The position numbers and the translations under genes are program-made. From Actinobacteria bacterium OV320 (GTDB lineage Bacteria; Actinomycetota; Actinomycetes; Streptomycetales; Streptomycetaceae), in the NCBI GenBank assembly GCA_001298545.1, contig LJCX01000028.1, positions 186,001 to 250,000 of the forward strand: a DNA stretch of 64,000 bases, written 5' to 3'. Below the pieces are notes generated by a model that saw only the letters and a list, made by a program, of their open reading frames with translations, made no database searches and was not told the origin of the DNA. This document shows, one piece after another, positions 38,998-47,624 of this stretch (within the stretch, counting starts at the first letter, position 1; every line of letters begins with the position of its first letter).

Positions 38998-40433
38998 GCC
39001 GCGAGCTCCCGTCCGGTGGCGTGTCCGGTGGTCCCGCCGATGGCGGTCCCGGTGGTGGCGATCTCCGTCAACGGGTGGGCCGTTCCCGACAGTTGGCGGA
39101 TGCCGCCGCGCGGGTCCAGCAGCCCGATCGCATCCAGCCATGCCTCGAACTCCGGTGCCGGGCGCAGCCCCAGCACCTCCCGCAGGTACAACGCGTCGTG
39201 GTACGAGGCCGACTGGTAGTTGAGCATGATGTCGTCGCCGCCCGGGGTGCAGATCACGAAGGAGGCCCCGGCGACGCCGAGCATCGTCAGCATCGTGGCG
39301 ATGTCGTCGTCATCGGCGTCGGCGTGGTTGGTGTAGCAGATGTCCAGGCCCATGGGCAGGCCGAGCAGCTTGCCGCAGAAGTGGTCCTCCAGGGCGGCGC
39401 GCAGGATCTGCCGGCCGTCGTAGAGGTACTCCGGGCCGATGAAGCCGACGACCGTGTTCACCAGCAGCGGGTCGTAGCGGCGGGCGACCGCGTACGCCCG
39501 CGCCTCGACCGTCTGCTGGTCGACCCCGTGGTGCGCGCCGGCGGAGAGGGCACTGCCCTGCCCGGTCTCGAAGTACATGACGTTCCGGCCGACCGTCCCC
39601 CGCTCCAGCGCCAGCGCCGCCTCGTACGCCTCGTCGAGCAGGCCGAGGGTGACCCCGAAGGAGGCGTTCGCGGCCTGGGTGCCCGCGACGGACTGGAAGA
39701 CGAGGTCGACGGGGGCACCCCGCTCCATCAGGTCCACGCTGGTGGTGACGTGGCACAGCACGCAGGACTGGGTGGGGATCGCGTACCGGCCGATCACCCC
39801 GTCCAGCAGTTCCAGCAGGTCCCGTACGGCCTTCGGGCTGTCGGTGGCCGGGTTGACGCCGATCACCGCGTCGCCGGAGCCCAGCAGGAGGCCGTCGAGG
39901 AGGGCGGCCGCGACGCCCGCGGGGTCGTCGGTCGGGTGGTTGGGCTGGAGGCGGGTGGCGAGTCGGCCGGGCAGGCCGATGGTGGACCGGAAGGCGGTCA
40001 CCACCCGCACCTTCCGTGCCACGGCGACCAGATCCGCGTTCCCCATGAGCTTGGAGACGGCGGCCGCCATCTCCGGGGTGAGCCCCGGCGCCAGCGCGGC
40101 CAGCCTCACCGCGTCCGCGGCCTCCGACAGCAGCCACTCCCGCAGCTCCCCGACGGTCATCGACGCCACCGGTGCGAAGGCGGCCGGGTCGTGGGTGTCG
40201 AGGATGAGCCGGGTGACGTCGTCGTCCTCGTAGGGGATCAGGGGCCGGGTCAGGAAGTCGGTCAGCGGCACGTCCGCCAGCGCCCAGCGCGCGGCGACCC
40301 GCTGCCGGGCGTCCTGCGCCGCGAGACCGGCCAGGCGGTCGCCGGAGCGTTCGGGGCTCGCGGCGGCGAGCAGCCGGGCGAGCGAGTCGAAGCGGTACCG
40401 CTCGCCGCCGAGGGTGGAGGTGTAGGCGCTCAT
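38994..40433 (-). CDS. eutB: Ethanolamine ammonia-lyase large subunit
   Basis: A 479-aa TIM-barrel catalytic subunit binding adenosylcobalamin and ethanolamine. Conserved stretches are LMGNADLVAVARKV, FRSTIGLPGRLATRLQPNHPTDD, DAVIGVNPATDS, PTQSCVLCHVTT, FQSVAGTQAANASFG and LPMGLDICYTNHADADDDD. Length is about 20 residues above the enteric form. There are no carboxysome-shell genes, so ethanolamine is used in the free cytoplasm, probably as a nitrogen and carbon source. It is the first gene of eutBC and divergent from a permease with a shared control region. Confidence 0.96.
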   Translation of the reverse strand: MSAYTSTLGGERYRFDSLARLLAAASPERSGDRLAGLAAQDARQRVAARWALADVPLTDFLTRPLIPYEDDDVTRLILDTHDPAAFAPVASMTVGELREWLLSEAADAVRLAALAPGLTPEMAAAVSKLMGNADLVAVARKVRVVTAFRSTIGLPGRLATRLQPNHPTDDPAGVAAALLDGLLLGSGDAVIGVNPATDSPKAVRDLLELLDGVIGRYAIPTQSCVLCHVTTSVDLMERGAPVDLVFQSVAGTQAANASFGVTLGLLDEAYEAALALERGTVGRNVMYFETGQGSALSAGAHHGVDQQTVEARAYAVARRYDPLLVNTVVGFIGPEYLYDGRQILRAALEDHFCGKLLGLPMGLDICYTNHADADDDDIATMLTMLGVAGASFVICTPGGDDIMLNYQSASYHDALYLREVLGLRPAPEFEAWLDAIGLLDPRGGIRQLSGTAHPLTEIATTGTAIGGTTGHATGRELAA

Positions 40434-40463
40434 GGCGGCGACCGTACGAGGCGCGTGTTGCGA

Positions 40464-40493
40464 CCAGATTTCTCAAGCGTCTGCCAGATTTCT
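40464..40493. promoter_or_regulatory. Direct repeats CCAGATTTCT between eutB and the permease
   Basis: CCAGATTTCTcAAGcgTCTG (40464-40483) and CCAGATTTCTaAAGgTCTGG (40484-40503) are adjacent 20-bp repeats, exactly two helical turns apart. They lie just upstream of the TTGACA of the permease promoter. Confidence 0.65.
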
Positions 40494-40503
40494 AAAGGTC
40501 TGG

Positions 40504-40532
40504 TTGACAAGCATTTAACGTCCCGACACCCT
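40504..40532 (+). promoter_or_regulatory. Permease promoter
   Basis: TTGACA (40504-40509), a 17-nt spacer and CACCCT (40527-40532) form a plausible housekeeping promoter, 70 nt before the permease start. Confidence 0.55.
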
Positions 40533-40601
40533 TGACCGACTCATTCGGGCTACAGAGTTCCGGTCCAGCACACCAGCGGACGACCAGAGAGGGGCCACCC
40601 G

Positions 40602-42134
40602 ATGGCAGTGGACGAGGGCGTCGCCTCGGCGGCGGGCGCGGCGACGGACACAGCGGCGAAATCAGGCGCGGAAGACGCCGTTCACCGGCTCAAGCCCAAT
40701 GCGATCGGCCTGCTCGGGGTGGTCTTCATGGCCGTCGCGACGGCCGCGCCGATCACCGCGATGACCGGCAACGTGCCCTTCATGGTGTCGTCGGGCAACG
40801 GCATCGGCGCCCCGGCGAGCTATCTCGTCGCAATGGTCGTCCTGGCAATCTTTTCCGTCGGCTTCACCTCGATGGCGAAGCACATCACCTCGACGGGCGC
40901 CTTCTACGGCTTCATCTCCTACGGCCTCGGCCGCTCGGTCGGGCTCGCCTCGGGACTGCTCGCGACCTTCGCGTACGTGGTGTTCGAGCCGGCGCTGATC
41001 GGCATCTTCTCGACCTTCGCCACCACCACCCTGCATGACCAGACGGGCCTCGACATCCCCTGGTGGGCGTTCGCGGTGCTGATGCTCGCGGTCAACGCGA
41101 CGGGCACCTGGTTCGGCGTCTCCGTCGCCGAGAAGCTGCTCGTCGTGCTGCTCGCCACCGAGGTGACGATCCTCGCGGCGATGGCGGTCTCGGTCGCCTT
41201 CCACGGCGGCGGGCCGGACGGCTTCAGCATCGACCCGGTCAATCCGGCCAACGCCTTCAAGGGGACCAGCGCGGGCCTCGGGCTCTTCTTCGCCTTCTGG
41301 TCCTGGGTCGGCTTCGAGTCGACGGCGATGTACGGCGAGGAGTCGCGCAACCCGAAGAAGATCATCCCCAAGGCCACGATGATCTCGGTGCTGGGCGTCG
41401 GCGTCTTCTACGTGTTCGTCTCCTGGATGGCCATCACGGGCACCGGACAGTCGTCGGCCGTGAAGGTCGCCGGCGACAACCCGCTCGGTCTGTTCTTCGG
41501 CCCCACCGAGCGGTACGTCGGCCACTGGGCCGTCGACGTCATGCAGTGGCTGATGATCACCGGTTCGCTGGCCTGCGGCATGGCCTTCCACAACTGCGCC
41601 GCCCGCTACATGTACGCCCTGGGCCGCGAGGGCGTGCTGCCCTCCCTGAAGAACACCGTCGGCCGCACCCACGCACGGCACGGCTCCCCGCACATCGCGG
41701 GCCTGGTCCAGACCGTCGTCTCGGCCGTTCTGATCGGGGCGTTCTGGGCGGCGGGCAAGGACCCCTACACCGGTACGTACGTGCTGCTCGCGATCCTCGG
41801 CACGATGGCGATCCTGGTGGTGCAGGCGGTGTGCTCGTTCGCCGTGCTGGTCTACTTCCGCTCCCACCACCCCGAGAGCAGGCACTGGTTCAGGACGTTC
41901 ACCGCCCCGCTGGTCGGCGGCGTCGCGATGCTCGCCGTGGTCACGCTGCTGGTGTCCAACATGGGGGTCGCGGCCGGGCCGGAATCGGGTTCGCTGGTGC
42001 TGAAGGCGACGCCGTGGCTGGTCGCGCTGATCGCGGTGGCCGGCGTGGGGTACGCCCAGTACCTCAAGCGGCGGGACCCGTCCCGCTACCTGCTGCTGGG
42101 GCGGACGGTGCTGGAGGAGACGAAGGAGCGCTAG
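40602..42134 (+). CDS. APC-superfamily amine/amino-acid permease
   Basis: A 510-aa permease with 12 or so membrane helices. The first helix contains the APC substrate loop (FMAVATAAPITAMTGNVP), and FAFWSWVGFESTAMYGEESRNPKKIIP is the conserved cytoplasmic motif. Divergence from eutB and the shared control region suggest ethanolamine as substrate, though related amines are possible. ATG 40602 has GAGAGG upstream. The first 30 residues are polar and probably cytoplasmic. Confidence 0.92.
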   Translation: MAVDEGVASAAGAATDTAAKSGAEDAVHRLKPNAIGLLGVVFMAVATAAPITAMTGNVPFMVSSGNGIGAPASYLVAMVVLAIFSVGFTSMAKHITSTGAFYGFISYGLGRSVGLASGLLATFAYVVFEPALIGIFSTFATTTLHDQTGLDIPWWAFAVLMLAVNATGTWFGVSVAEKLLVVLLATEVTILAAMAVSVAFHGGGPDGFSIDPVNPANAFKGTSAGLGLFFAFWSWVGFESTAMYGEESRNPKKIIPKATMISVLGVGVFYVFVSWMAITGTGQSSAVKVAGDNPLGLFFGPTERYVGHWAVDVMQWLMITGSLACGMAFHNCAARYMYALGREGVLPSLKNTVGRTHARHGSPHIAGLVQTVVSAVLIGAFWAAGKDPYTGTYVLLAILGTMAILVVQAVCSFAVLVYFRSHHPESRHWFRTFTAPLVGGVAMLAVVTLLVSNMGVAAGPESGSLVLKATPWLVALIAVAGVGYAQYLKRRDPSRYLLLGRTVLEETKER

Positions 42135-42154
42135 GGCGTGCCGGCCCCGGCGGG

Positions 42155-42679
42155 CTAGCCCTCCCCGAACACCGTGGCCCGGTGGACGCGCCAGCGTTCC
42201 ATCATGGCCGAGATCTCGCCGTCGACGAACTCGAAGAAGGCGAGCGTCTCGGCCATGCGGCGTCCGGCGGGAGTGTGGCCGCCGAGGCTGGTGACGCCCT
42301 CGCGCAGCGCGCCCTCCCACCGCTTGAGCACGGTCTCGCGGTTGGTGAGAGCCTCGTACCACTGGTTGCTGTGCACCCGGTAGCGCTCACGCCGTGAACC
42401 GGGCTCGCGCTCCCGCGAGACCATGTGCTGCTGGGCCAGGTAACGCACCGCGCCGGACACCGCCGCGGGGCTGATGCGCAGCTGGTCGCCCAGCTCGGCG
42501 GAGGTCATCGCGCCCTCGTCCGAGGAGAGGAGCGCGGCGAAGACCCGGGCGGGCATCCGCTGCATTCCGGCCTCGACGAGCTGCGCCGCGAAGGACTCGA
42601 CGAACCGCGACACGGCATCGGCGTCCCGGTGACCACCGGCTTCTTCCCGCTCGACCCGTTCGGCCCGTTCGTCCGCCAT
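42155..42679 (-). CDS. GbsR/MarR-type transcriptional regulator
   Basis: A 174-aa regulator. The winged helix is MPARVFAALLSSDEGAMTSAELGDQLRISPAAVSGAVRYLAQQHMVSREREPGSRRERYRV (~42-102), followed by a helical dimer region with a long FFEFVDGEISAMMERW segment. GbsR-type proteins often control transport of quaternary amines such as choline. It is divergent from the ABC exporter; TTCTGAAG motifs between them are likely targets. The 3' end faces the permease (20-bp gap). Confidence 0.9.
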   Translation of the reverse strand: MADERAERVEREEAGGHRDADAVSRFVESFAAQLVEAGMQRMPARVFAALLSSDEGAMTSAELGDQLRISPAAVSGAVRYLAQQHMVSREREPGSRRERYRVHSNQWYEALTNRETVLKRWEGALREGVTSLGGHTPAGRRMAETLAFFEFVDGEISAMMERWRVHRATVFGEG

Positions 42680-42709
42680 GGCCTCATCCTAACGTTGATT
42701 CACCGTCTT

Positions 42710-42754
42710 CCTTAACTTCACAAATTTCTGAAGGAAGCGTACGTTCTGAAGCAT
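42710..42754. promoter_or_regulatory. Operator-like repeats between gbsR and the ABC genes
   Basis: CTTCA-caaatttc-TGAAG (42716-42733) is an inverted repeat. AAATTTCTGAAGG (42722-42734) matches the ATTTCTnAAG core of the eut-permease repeats. A further TTCTGAAG lies at 42744-42751, just before the ABC start codon. Confidence 0.5.
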
Positions 42755-43643
42755 GACGAAGGCCATCTCGGTGTCCGGACTGCACAAGTCCTTCGGCCGC
42801 GCCCACGCCCTGGACGGCCTCGACCTGGAGGTCGAGACCGGTGAGGTGCACGGCTTCCTCGGCCCCAACGGCGCCGGCAAGTCCACCACCATCCGCGTCC
42901 TGCTCGGCCTGCTGCGCGCCGACTCCGGCGCCGCGCAGGTCCTCGGCCGCGACCCGTGGACCGACGCGGTCGAGGCACACCGCCGCATCGCGTACGTCCC
43001 GGGCGACGTGACCCTGTGGCGCAACCTCTCCGGCGGCGAGGTCATCGACCTGTACGGCAGACTGCGCGGCGGCCTGGACCCGGCCCGCCGGGCCGACCTG
43101 ATCGACCGCTTCGAACTGGACCCCACCAAGAAGGGCCGTACGTACTCCAAGGGCAACCGCCAGAAGGTCGCCCTGGTGGCCGCGTTCGCCTCCGACGTCG
43201 ACCTGCTGATCCTCGACGAGCCGACCTCGGGCCTGGACCCCCTGATGGAGGAGGTCTTCCAGGCTTGCGTACGGGAGGAACGGGACCGCGGCCGGACAAT
43301 CCTGCTGTCCTCCCACATCCTCAGCGAGGTCGAGGAACTGTGCGACCGCGTCAGCATCATCCGCAAGGGCCGCACCGTGGAGACGGGCTCACTGGCCGAT
43401 CTGCGCCACCTGACCAGGACGAGCGTGACGGCCGAACTCGCCCACTCCCCCAACGGGTTGGCCCGGCTGCCGGGCGTGCACGACCTCGACGTCCGGGGAA
43501 AGCACGTGACGCTGCACGTCGACACCGACAAACTCGACGCGGTGCTGCGGTCGTTGGCGGACTCGGGCGTACGGTCGCTGAGGTCGACGCCACCGACGCT
43601 GGAGGAACTGTTCCTGCGGCACTACCAGGAGGCGCGGGCGTGA
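42753..43643 (+). CDS. ABC exporter ATP-binding subunit
   Basis: A 296-aa ATPase that drives the next gene's membrane protein. Walker A GPNGAGKST is at 37-45, the signature is YSKGNRQKV near 130, Walker B LLILDEPTSGLDP near 151-163, and the His switch is in LLSSHILSE. The C-terminal ~80 residues are the accessory region seen in DrrA-type drug and lipid exporters. ATG 42753 is close to a TTCTGAAG motif; the Shine-Dalgarno may be GAAGG (42731-42735). The GTGA overlap couples it to the permease. Confidence 0.95.
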   Translation: MTKAISVSGLHKSFGRAHALDGLDLEVETGEVHGFLGPNGAGKSTTIRVLLGLLRADSGAAQVLGRDPWTDAVEAHRRIAYVPGDVTLWRNLSGGEVIDLYGRLRGGLDPARRADLIDRFELDPTKKGRTYSKGNRQKVALVAAFASDVDLLILDEPTSGLDPLMEEVFQACVREERDRGRTILLSSHILSEVEELCDRVSIIRKGRTVETGSLADLRHLTRTSVTAELAHSPNGLARLPGVHDLDVRGKHVTLHVDTDKLDAVLRSLADSGVRSLRSTPPTLEELFLRHYQEARA

Positions 43644-45208
43644 CCACGCTGGCGGGCACCGGCCCGCTCCTGCGCTTCGCGCTGCGCCGCGACCGGGTGC
43701 TGATCCCGGTCTGGGTGGCCGTGAACTCCCTGATGGTCCTCTCCATGCCGAACACGCTCGAGAGCCTCTACGGCACCCCGGCCGACCGGGCCGACCTGCT
43801 GCGGCAGCTGGAGACCAACGCCTCCCTGCGGGCCCTGATCGGCCCCGTCTTCGACGACTCGATCGGCGCGCTGACGGCCTGGCGGGTGGGCGTGTACGCG
43901 GGCGCGCTCGCCGCCGTGACGAGCCTGCTGATCGTCGTACGGCACACCCGCGACGAGGAGGAGAGCGGCCGCCAGGAACTCCTCGCGTCCGGCATGGTCG
44001 GCCGCCGCGCCTCCCTGACGGCGGCCCTGCTCGCGGCGGGCGTCGCCAATGCCGTGCTGGCCCTGCTGGTGACGGCGGGCCTGGCGGGTCAGGGAGCTGC
44101 GGGCGCAATCGCGTTCGGCCTCGGGCTCGCCGGGGTGGGCATGGTGTTCGCCACGGCGGCGGCGGTCCTCGCGCAGCTCACCGAGAGCGCGCGACTGGCC
44201 CGGGGGCTGACGGCGGCGGTGCTGGGCGCGGCCTTCGTCCTGCGGGCGGCGGGCGACTCCTCGACCGACGCCGGCTCGTCGGCGCTGACCTGGCTGTCCC
44301 CGCTCGGCTGGCTGGAGAACCTGCGGGCGTTCGCGGACGAGCGGTGGTGGGTGCTGTCCCTGTTCGCGGCGGCGGCCGTGGCGCAGGGCGTGCTGGCGTA
44401 CGGGCTGGCCGGCCGCCGGGACGTGGGCATGAGCTTCCTGCCCACGCGGCCGGGCCCCCCGACAGGACGTCTGGGTACGGCCTCCGCACTGGCCCGGCGG
44501 CTGCAACGGGGCGCCGTGCTGGGCTGGAGCGTCGGCTTCCTCCTCGCGGGATTGGTGTACGGCGGGCTCACCGACGGCGCGGCCGACCTGGTCGCCGACA
44601 ACGACAGGGCCCGCGAGATCTTCGAACGGATGGGCGGCCGGTCGGACCTGACGGACGCGTTCCTCGCCTCGATGATCGGCATGCTCGGCCTGATCGCGGC
44701 CCTGTTCATCGTGTCGTCCGTCCTGCGGCTGCACGGCGAGGAGACGTCGGGCCGCGCGGAACCGGTCCTGGCGAACGCGGTGGGCCGGCTGCGCTGGGCG
44801 GCCGGTCACCTCCTGACCGCCTTCGGCGGCGCCACCCTGATCATGCTCCTGGCCGGGCTGGGCTTCGCGGCGGGCTACGGCGAGGAGATCCTGCCGATCA
44901 TGGGCGCCTGTCTGGTGCAGCTCCCGGCGATCTGGCTGGTCGGCGGCCTGGCCGTCCTGCTCTACGGCACGGCCCCGCGGCTGGCGCCGGCCGCGTGGGG
45001 TGTGGCGGGCGCGATCCTGCTCATCGGCTGGATCGGCCCGGCCCTGGACGCCCCGCAGGCCGTCCTGGACCTGTCGCCCTTCGGCCACCTGCCGAAGCTG
45101 CCGGGCGGCGGGATGCGGTGGGCGCCGGTGCTGGTGCTCTCCGCCGCCGCGGCGGCGCTGGTGGCCACGGGGCTCGCGGCGCTGCGACGGCGGGACATGA
45201 CGACCTAA
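43640..45208 (+). CDS. ABC-2 exporter membrane subunit
   Basis: A 522-aa protein with 12 hydrophobic segments in two similar halves, each of about six helices; it resembles transporters annotated as polyketide antibiotic exporters (TnrB-like). The N-terminal GPLLRFALRRDRVLIPVWV is typical. GTG 43640 overlaps the ATPase stop (GTGA). The pair probably extrudes a toxic amphiphile under GbsR control. A 12-bp inverted repeat downstream (45258-45304) may end the transcript. Confidence 0.9.
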   Translation: MTTLAGTGPLLRFALRRDRVLIPVWVAVNSLMVLSMPNTLESLYGTPADRADLLRQLETNASLRALIGPVFDDSIGALTAWRVGVYAGALAAVTSLLIVVRHTRDEEESGRQELLASGMVGRRASLTAALLAAGVANAVLALLVTAGLAGQGAAGAIAFGLGLAGVGMVFATAAAVLAQLTESARLARGLTAAVLGAAFVLRAAGDSSTDAGSSALTWLSPLGWLENLRAFADERWWVLSLFAAAAVAQGVLAYGLAGRRDVGMSFLPTRPGPPTGRLGTASALARRLQRGAVLGWSVGFLLAGLVYGGLTDGAADLVADNDRAREIFERMGGRSDLTDAFLASMIGMLGLIAALFIVSSVLRLHGEETSGRAEPVLANAVGRLRWAAGHLLTAFGGATLIMLLAGLGFAAGYGEEILPIMGACLVQLPAIWLVGGLAVLLYGTAPRLAPAAWGVAGAILLIGWIGPALDAPQAVLDLSPFGHLPKLPGGGMRWAPVLVLSAAAAALVATGLAALRRRDMTT

Positions 45209-45257
45209 CGGGGCCGCCTGACGGGGGCACGGCCGGGCGGGTGGGGAACCCGGGGCG

Positions 45258-45304
45258 GGCGGCCTGCGTCCGTCCCGGGCATGGGACAACGTACGCAGGC
45301 CGCC
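45258..45304 (+). terminator. 12-bp inverted repeat after the ABC operon
   Basis: GGCGGCCTGCGT (45258-45269) and ACGCAGGCCGCC (45293-45304) are perfectly complementary across 23 nt. The loop contains the possible start codon (45281) of the next small gene, so it could also control its translation. Confidence 0.5.
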
Positions 45305-45511
45305 GGTGGCTGCCTCGCCATGGCGCTCGGCTGGGGCGCGGGACTCGCGGTGTGGTCCGTCGACGTCCGCGCCCGCCTCTGGCGCTTCGAACAGGCACCC
45401 GACTGGAGCGTCCTCTACGCGGAACTGCCGCTCGCCCTGCTGGGCGGGACGGTCGCGGGCCTGGCCCTGTGGGCCGTGTTCGCCCGCCTCCGCCTCAGAG
45501 GGTCACGCTGA
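45281..45511 (+). CDS. Small two-helix membrane protein
   Basis: A 76-aa protein with hydrophobic segments near 8-26 and 50-68 and a short loop VDVRARLWRFEQAPDWSVLYAE between them. No family is recognised. Start ATG 45281 lies in the loop of a strong inverted repeat and lacks a clear Shine-Dalgarno; ATG 45320 is an alternative giving 63 residues. The last 17 bp overlap the convergent P450 gene. Codon use fits a real gene. Confidence 0.6.
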   Translation: MGQRTQAAGGCLAMALGWGAGLAVWSVDVRARLWRFEQAPDWSVLYAELPLALLGGTVAGLALWAVFARLRLRGSR

Positions 45512-46712
45512 GCCCCTCCAGCCCCCGGATCACGAAGTTCGGCTTGCGCCGGGGCTCCGCCGCCAGGGCCAGGGTGGGGGCCCGTTCCAACAGGGCCGTC
45601 ATCGAGGCGGCCAGCTCGATACGGGCCAGCGGGGCGCCGATGCAGTAGTGGATGCCCGCGCTGAAGGAGATGTGCGGGTTGTCGGAGCGGGTGAGATCGA
45701 GCCGGTCCGGGTCGGCGAAGACGGCCGGATCGTGGTTCGCCGACCCGAAGAGCATGGCGATCTCCGCTCCCCGGGGCACGGTCGTCCCGTCGATCTCGAT
45801 GTCGTCGAGCACCCACCGCTCGAAGAGCTGGAGCGGAGTGTCGTACCGCATCAGCTCCTCGACGGCGGAGGGGACGAGCGAGTGGTCGGCGCGCAGCGCG
45901 GCCAGTTGCTCCGGGTTCCTGAAGAGCGCCCACCACCCGTTGACGGTGGCGTTCACGGTCGCCTCGTGCCCCGCGTTGAGCAGCAGCACCGCGGTCGAGA
46001 TCATCTCCTGCTCGGTGAGCCGGTCGTCCTCGTCGTGCGCGGCGATGAGACCGGAGATGAGATCGTCGCCGGGCTCCTCGCGCCGCGCGGCGATCAGCTC
46101 CCGCAGGTATTCGGAGAACTCGACGGAGGCGCGCACCGCCCTCGCCGCGGTCTCCTTCGACGGACTGAGCTCGTACATCCCGCAGATGTCCGCCGACCAG
46201 GGCCGCAGCGGCCCCCGGTCCGACTCCGGAATGCCCAGCATCTCCGCGATCACGGCGACGGGCAGCGGCTCGGCGACATCGCTGAGCAGATCGCCCCCGC
46301 CCGCCTCCACCAGCCGGTCCACCAACTCCCCGGCCAGCCGCCGCACATACGGCTGCAGCCGCTCCACCGTGCGCGGGGTGAACGCCTTCGACACCAGCCG
46401 CCGGATCCGGGTGTGGTCGGGCGGCTCCAGGTCGAGCATCCCGTGATCGTTGAGCGTGTGGAACGGCTCCTGCTCGGCCGGGGGCGCCGTCCGCCCGAAG
46501 TCCTCGTGCGTGAACCGGTGCTGGTACGTCCGCCCGAGCCGCCGCTCCCGCAGCAGCGCCGAGACATCCGCGTGCCGCGGCACCAGCCACTGGTCGGTCG
46601 GCTCGTAGTAGATCACCCGCCCCCGCTCCCGAAGCTCGGCGTAGGCCGGGTAGGGATCCGCCACGAACGCGGGATCCCAGGGGTCGAACGAGAGAGCGTC
46701 AACTACTGCCAT
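45495..46712 (-). CDS. Cytochrome P450
   Basis: A 405-aa soluble P450 that hydroxylates or oxidises a small molecule using ferredoxin electrons. Cys357 in FSAGIHYCIGAPLARIE binds heme; the I-helix is LLLNAGHEATVN; ExxR is EELMR near 283; and the PERF-like region is FADPDRLDLTR. It resembles the CYP107 group. No ferredoxin or biosynthetic genes are adjacent, so the substrate is unknown; the 3Fe-4S ferredoxin at 6344-6529 is one possible partner. ATG 46712 begins MAVVDALSFDPWDPAF. Confidence 0.94.
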   Translation of the reverse strand: MAVVDALSFDPWDPAFVADPYPAYAELRERGRVIYYEPTDQWLVPRHADVSALLRERRLGRTYQHRFTHEDFGRTAPPAEQEPFHTLNDHGMLDLEPPDHTRIRRLVSKAFTPRTVERLQPYVRRLAGELVDRLVEAGGGDLLSDVAEPLPVAVIAEMLGIPESDRGPLRPWSADICGMYELSPSKETAARAVRASVEFSEYLRELIAARREEPGDDLISGLIAAHDEDDRLTEQEMISTAVLLLNAGHEATVNATVNGWWALFRNPEQLAALRADHSLVPSAVEELMRYDTPLQLFERWVLDDIEIDGTTVPRGAEIAMLFGSANHDPAVFADPDRLDLTRSDNPHISFSAGIHYCIGAPLARIELAASMTALLERAPTLALAAEPRRKPNFVIRGLEGLSVTL

Positions 46713-46781
46713 GAACGGACGCTAGCCGGTCGGCGAGCTGCTGACCAGGGGGGTCCTGCGCAACGGCGATGAGCCTCTCCC

Positions 46782-47552
46782 TCAACGGGCGCGCGGCTGG
46801 ACCACCGTCGGGCCGCCCCGGTGGGGCGTGGCGACATGGTGTTCGGCCGGCTCGGGCAGTGCGTCGAGGCACGCCCGCGAACAGGCGTTGACCAGAAGTG
46901 GCAGTACGTCGGTGGCGACTCGCGACGATATCCAGACCTGCTCAGGACCCGACGGCGGCAGCGGTCCGGCGCAGACGCTGCACGCGCGGACCGCATCGGG
47001 CTCGAACGCCGGCTGCTGAAGCGCGGGAAACGGCAGACGCGTCTTGTAGTTGCCGTAGACCGCGCGTGTGCTGACGGTGCTGCTCCGCAGGTTCGGGCAC
47101 CTGGTCAGCTCGTACGGGAACCAGTGCAGCCGGTACGAGGTGTACGGGCTGAACTCCTCCAAGCTCTCCATCGCACCGATCTCCGGCGGGATCCGCACGA
47201 GGTTGCTCCCGTACAGCACCAGGTGCCGCACCCTCTTCAGCCTGCCGATGTCCGGCGGCAGCGTGACGACCTGCCGCCGTTCCTCCGCCGTCAGCTCCAC
47301 CAGCGGCTTGAACACCTCCCGCCCGTCGGCCGCCGCCTCCCCGATCAACTCGAGGAGGCGCCGCCACCCCGGCGCGGACGTGTCCTGGCGCTCGGTGTGA
47401 AAGCCCAGTTCCGTCGGCTGCGGTTCGCCCCGGGGCGGCCTCAGGCATCCACACCTGTCCCACCCCGGAGACTCCTCCGCCGACTCTCCCGCCGGCCCCA
47501 CGGCATCGGCCCAACGGTTCACGAAAAGCTGCGGTTCCCCACCCTCGGTCAT
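46782..47552 (-). CDS. Leucine-rich-repeat protein with C-terminal Cys motifs
   Basis: A 256-aa protein. The middle holds two or three leucine-rich repeats (LPPDIGRLKRVRHLVLYGSNLVRIPPEIGAMESLEEF), a protein-binding fold. The N-terminal part has Cys pairs (DRCGCLRPP) and the C-terminal part a CSVCAGPL motif plus another Cys (CSRACLD), possibly metal-binding. No membrane helix. ATG 47552 is chosen because TACGTT (47560-47565, minus strand) ends 7 nt upstream, indicating a leaderless mRNA. Function is unknown. Confidence 0.75.
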   Translation of the reverse strand: MTEGGEPQLFVNRWADAVGPAGESAEESPGWDRCGCLRPPRGEPQPTELGFHTERQDTSAPGWRRLLELIGEAAADGREVFKPLVELTAEERRQVVTLPPDIGRLKRVRHLVLYGSNLVRIPPEIGAMESLEEFSPYTSYRLHWFPYELTRCPNLRSSTVSTRAVYGNYKTRLPFPALQQPAFEPDAVRACSVCAGPLPPSGPEQVWISSRVATDVLPLLVNACSRACLDALPEPAEHHVATPHRGGPTVVQPRAR

Positions 47553-47559
47553 GCCGTAC

Positions 47560-47565
47560 AACGTA
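47560..47565 (-). promoter_or_regulatory. -10 box of the LRR gene
   Basis: Minus-strand TACGTT lies 7 nt before ATG 47552, consistent with leaderless transcription. Confidence 0.4.
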
Positions 47566-47624
47566 CCGAAACGTCAGGGGACGACCACGTACAGCGGGAC
47601 CACGTCGTCGGATGTGCTCCTGGC

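Noticed and set aside
38170..40601. Cobalamin riboswitch controlling eutBC
   Set aside because: The short divergent region (168 bp) has no B12-box-like sequence; it holds direct repeats and a promoter instead.
42753..46712. ABC exporter plus P450 as part of an antibiotic gene cluster
   Set aside because: No synthase, tailoring set or resistance gene accompanies them; the region is otherwise core metabolism and regulation.
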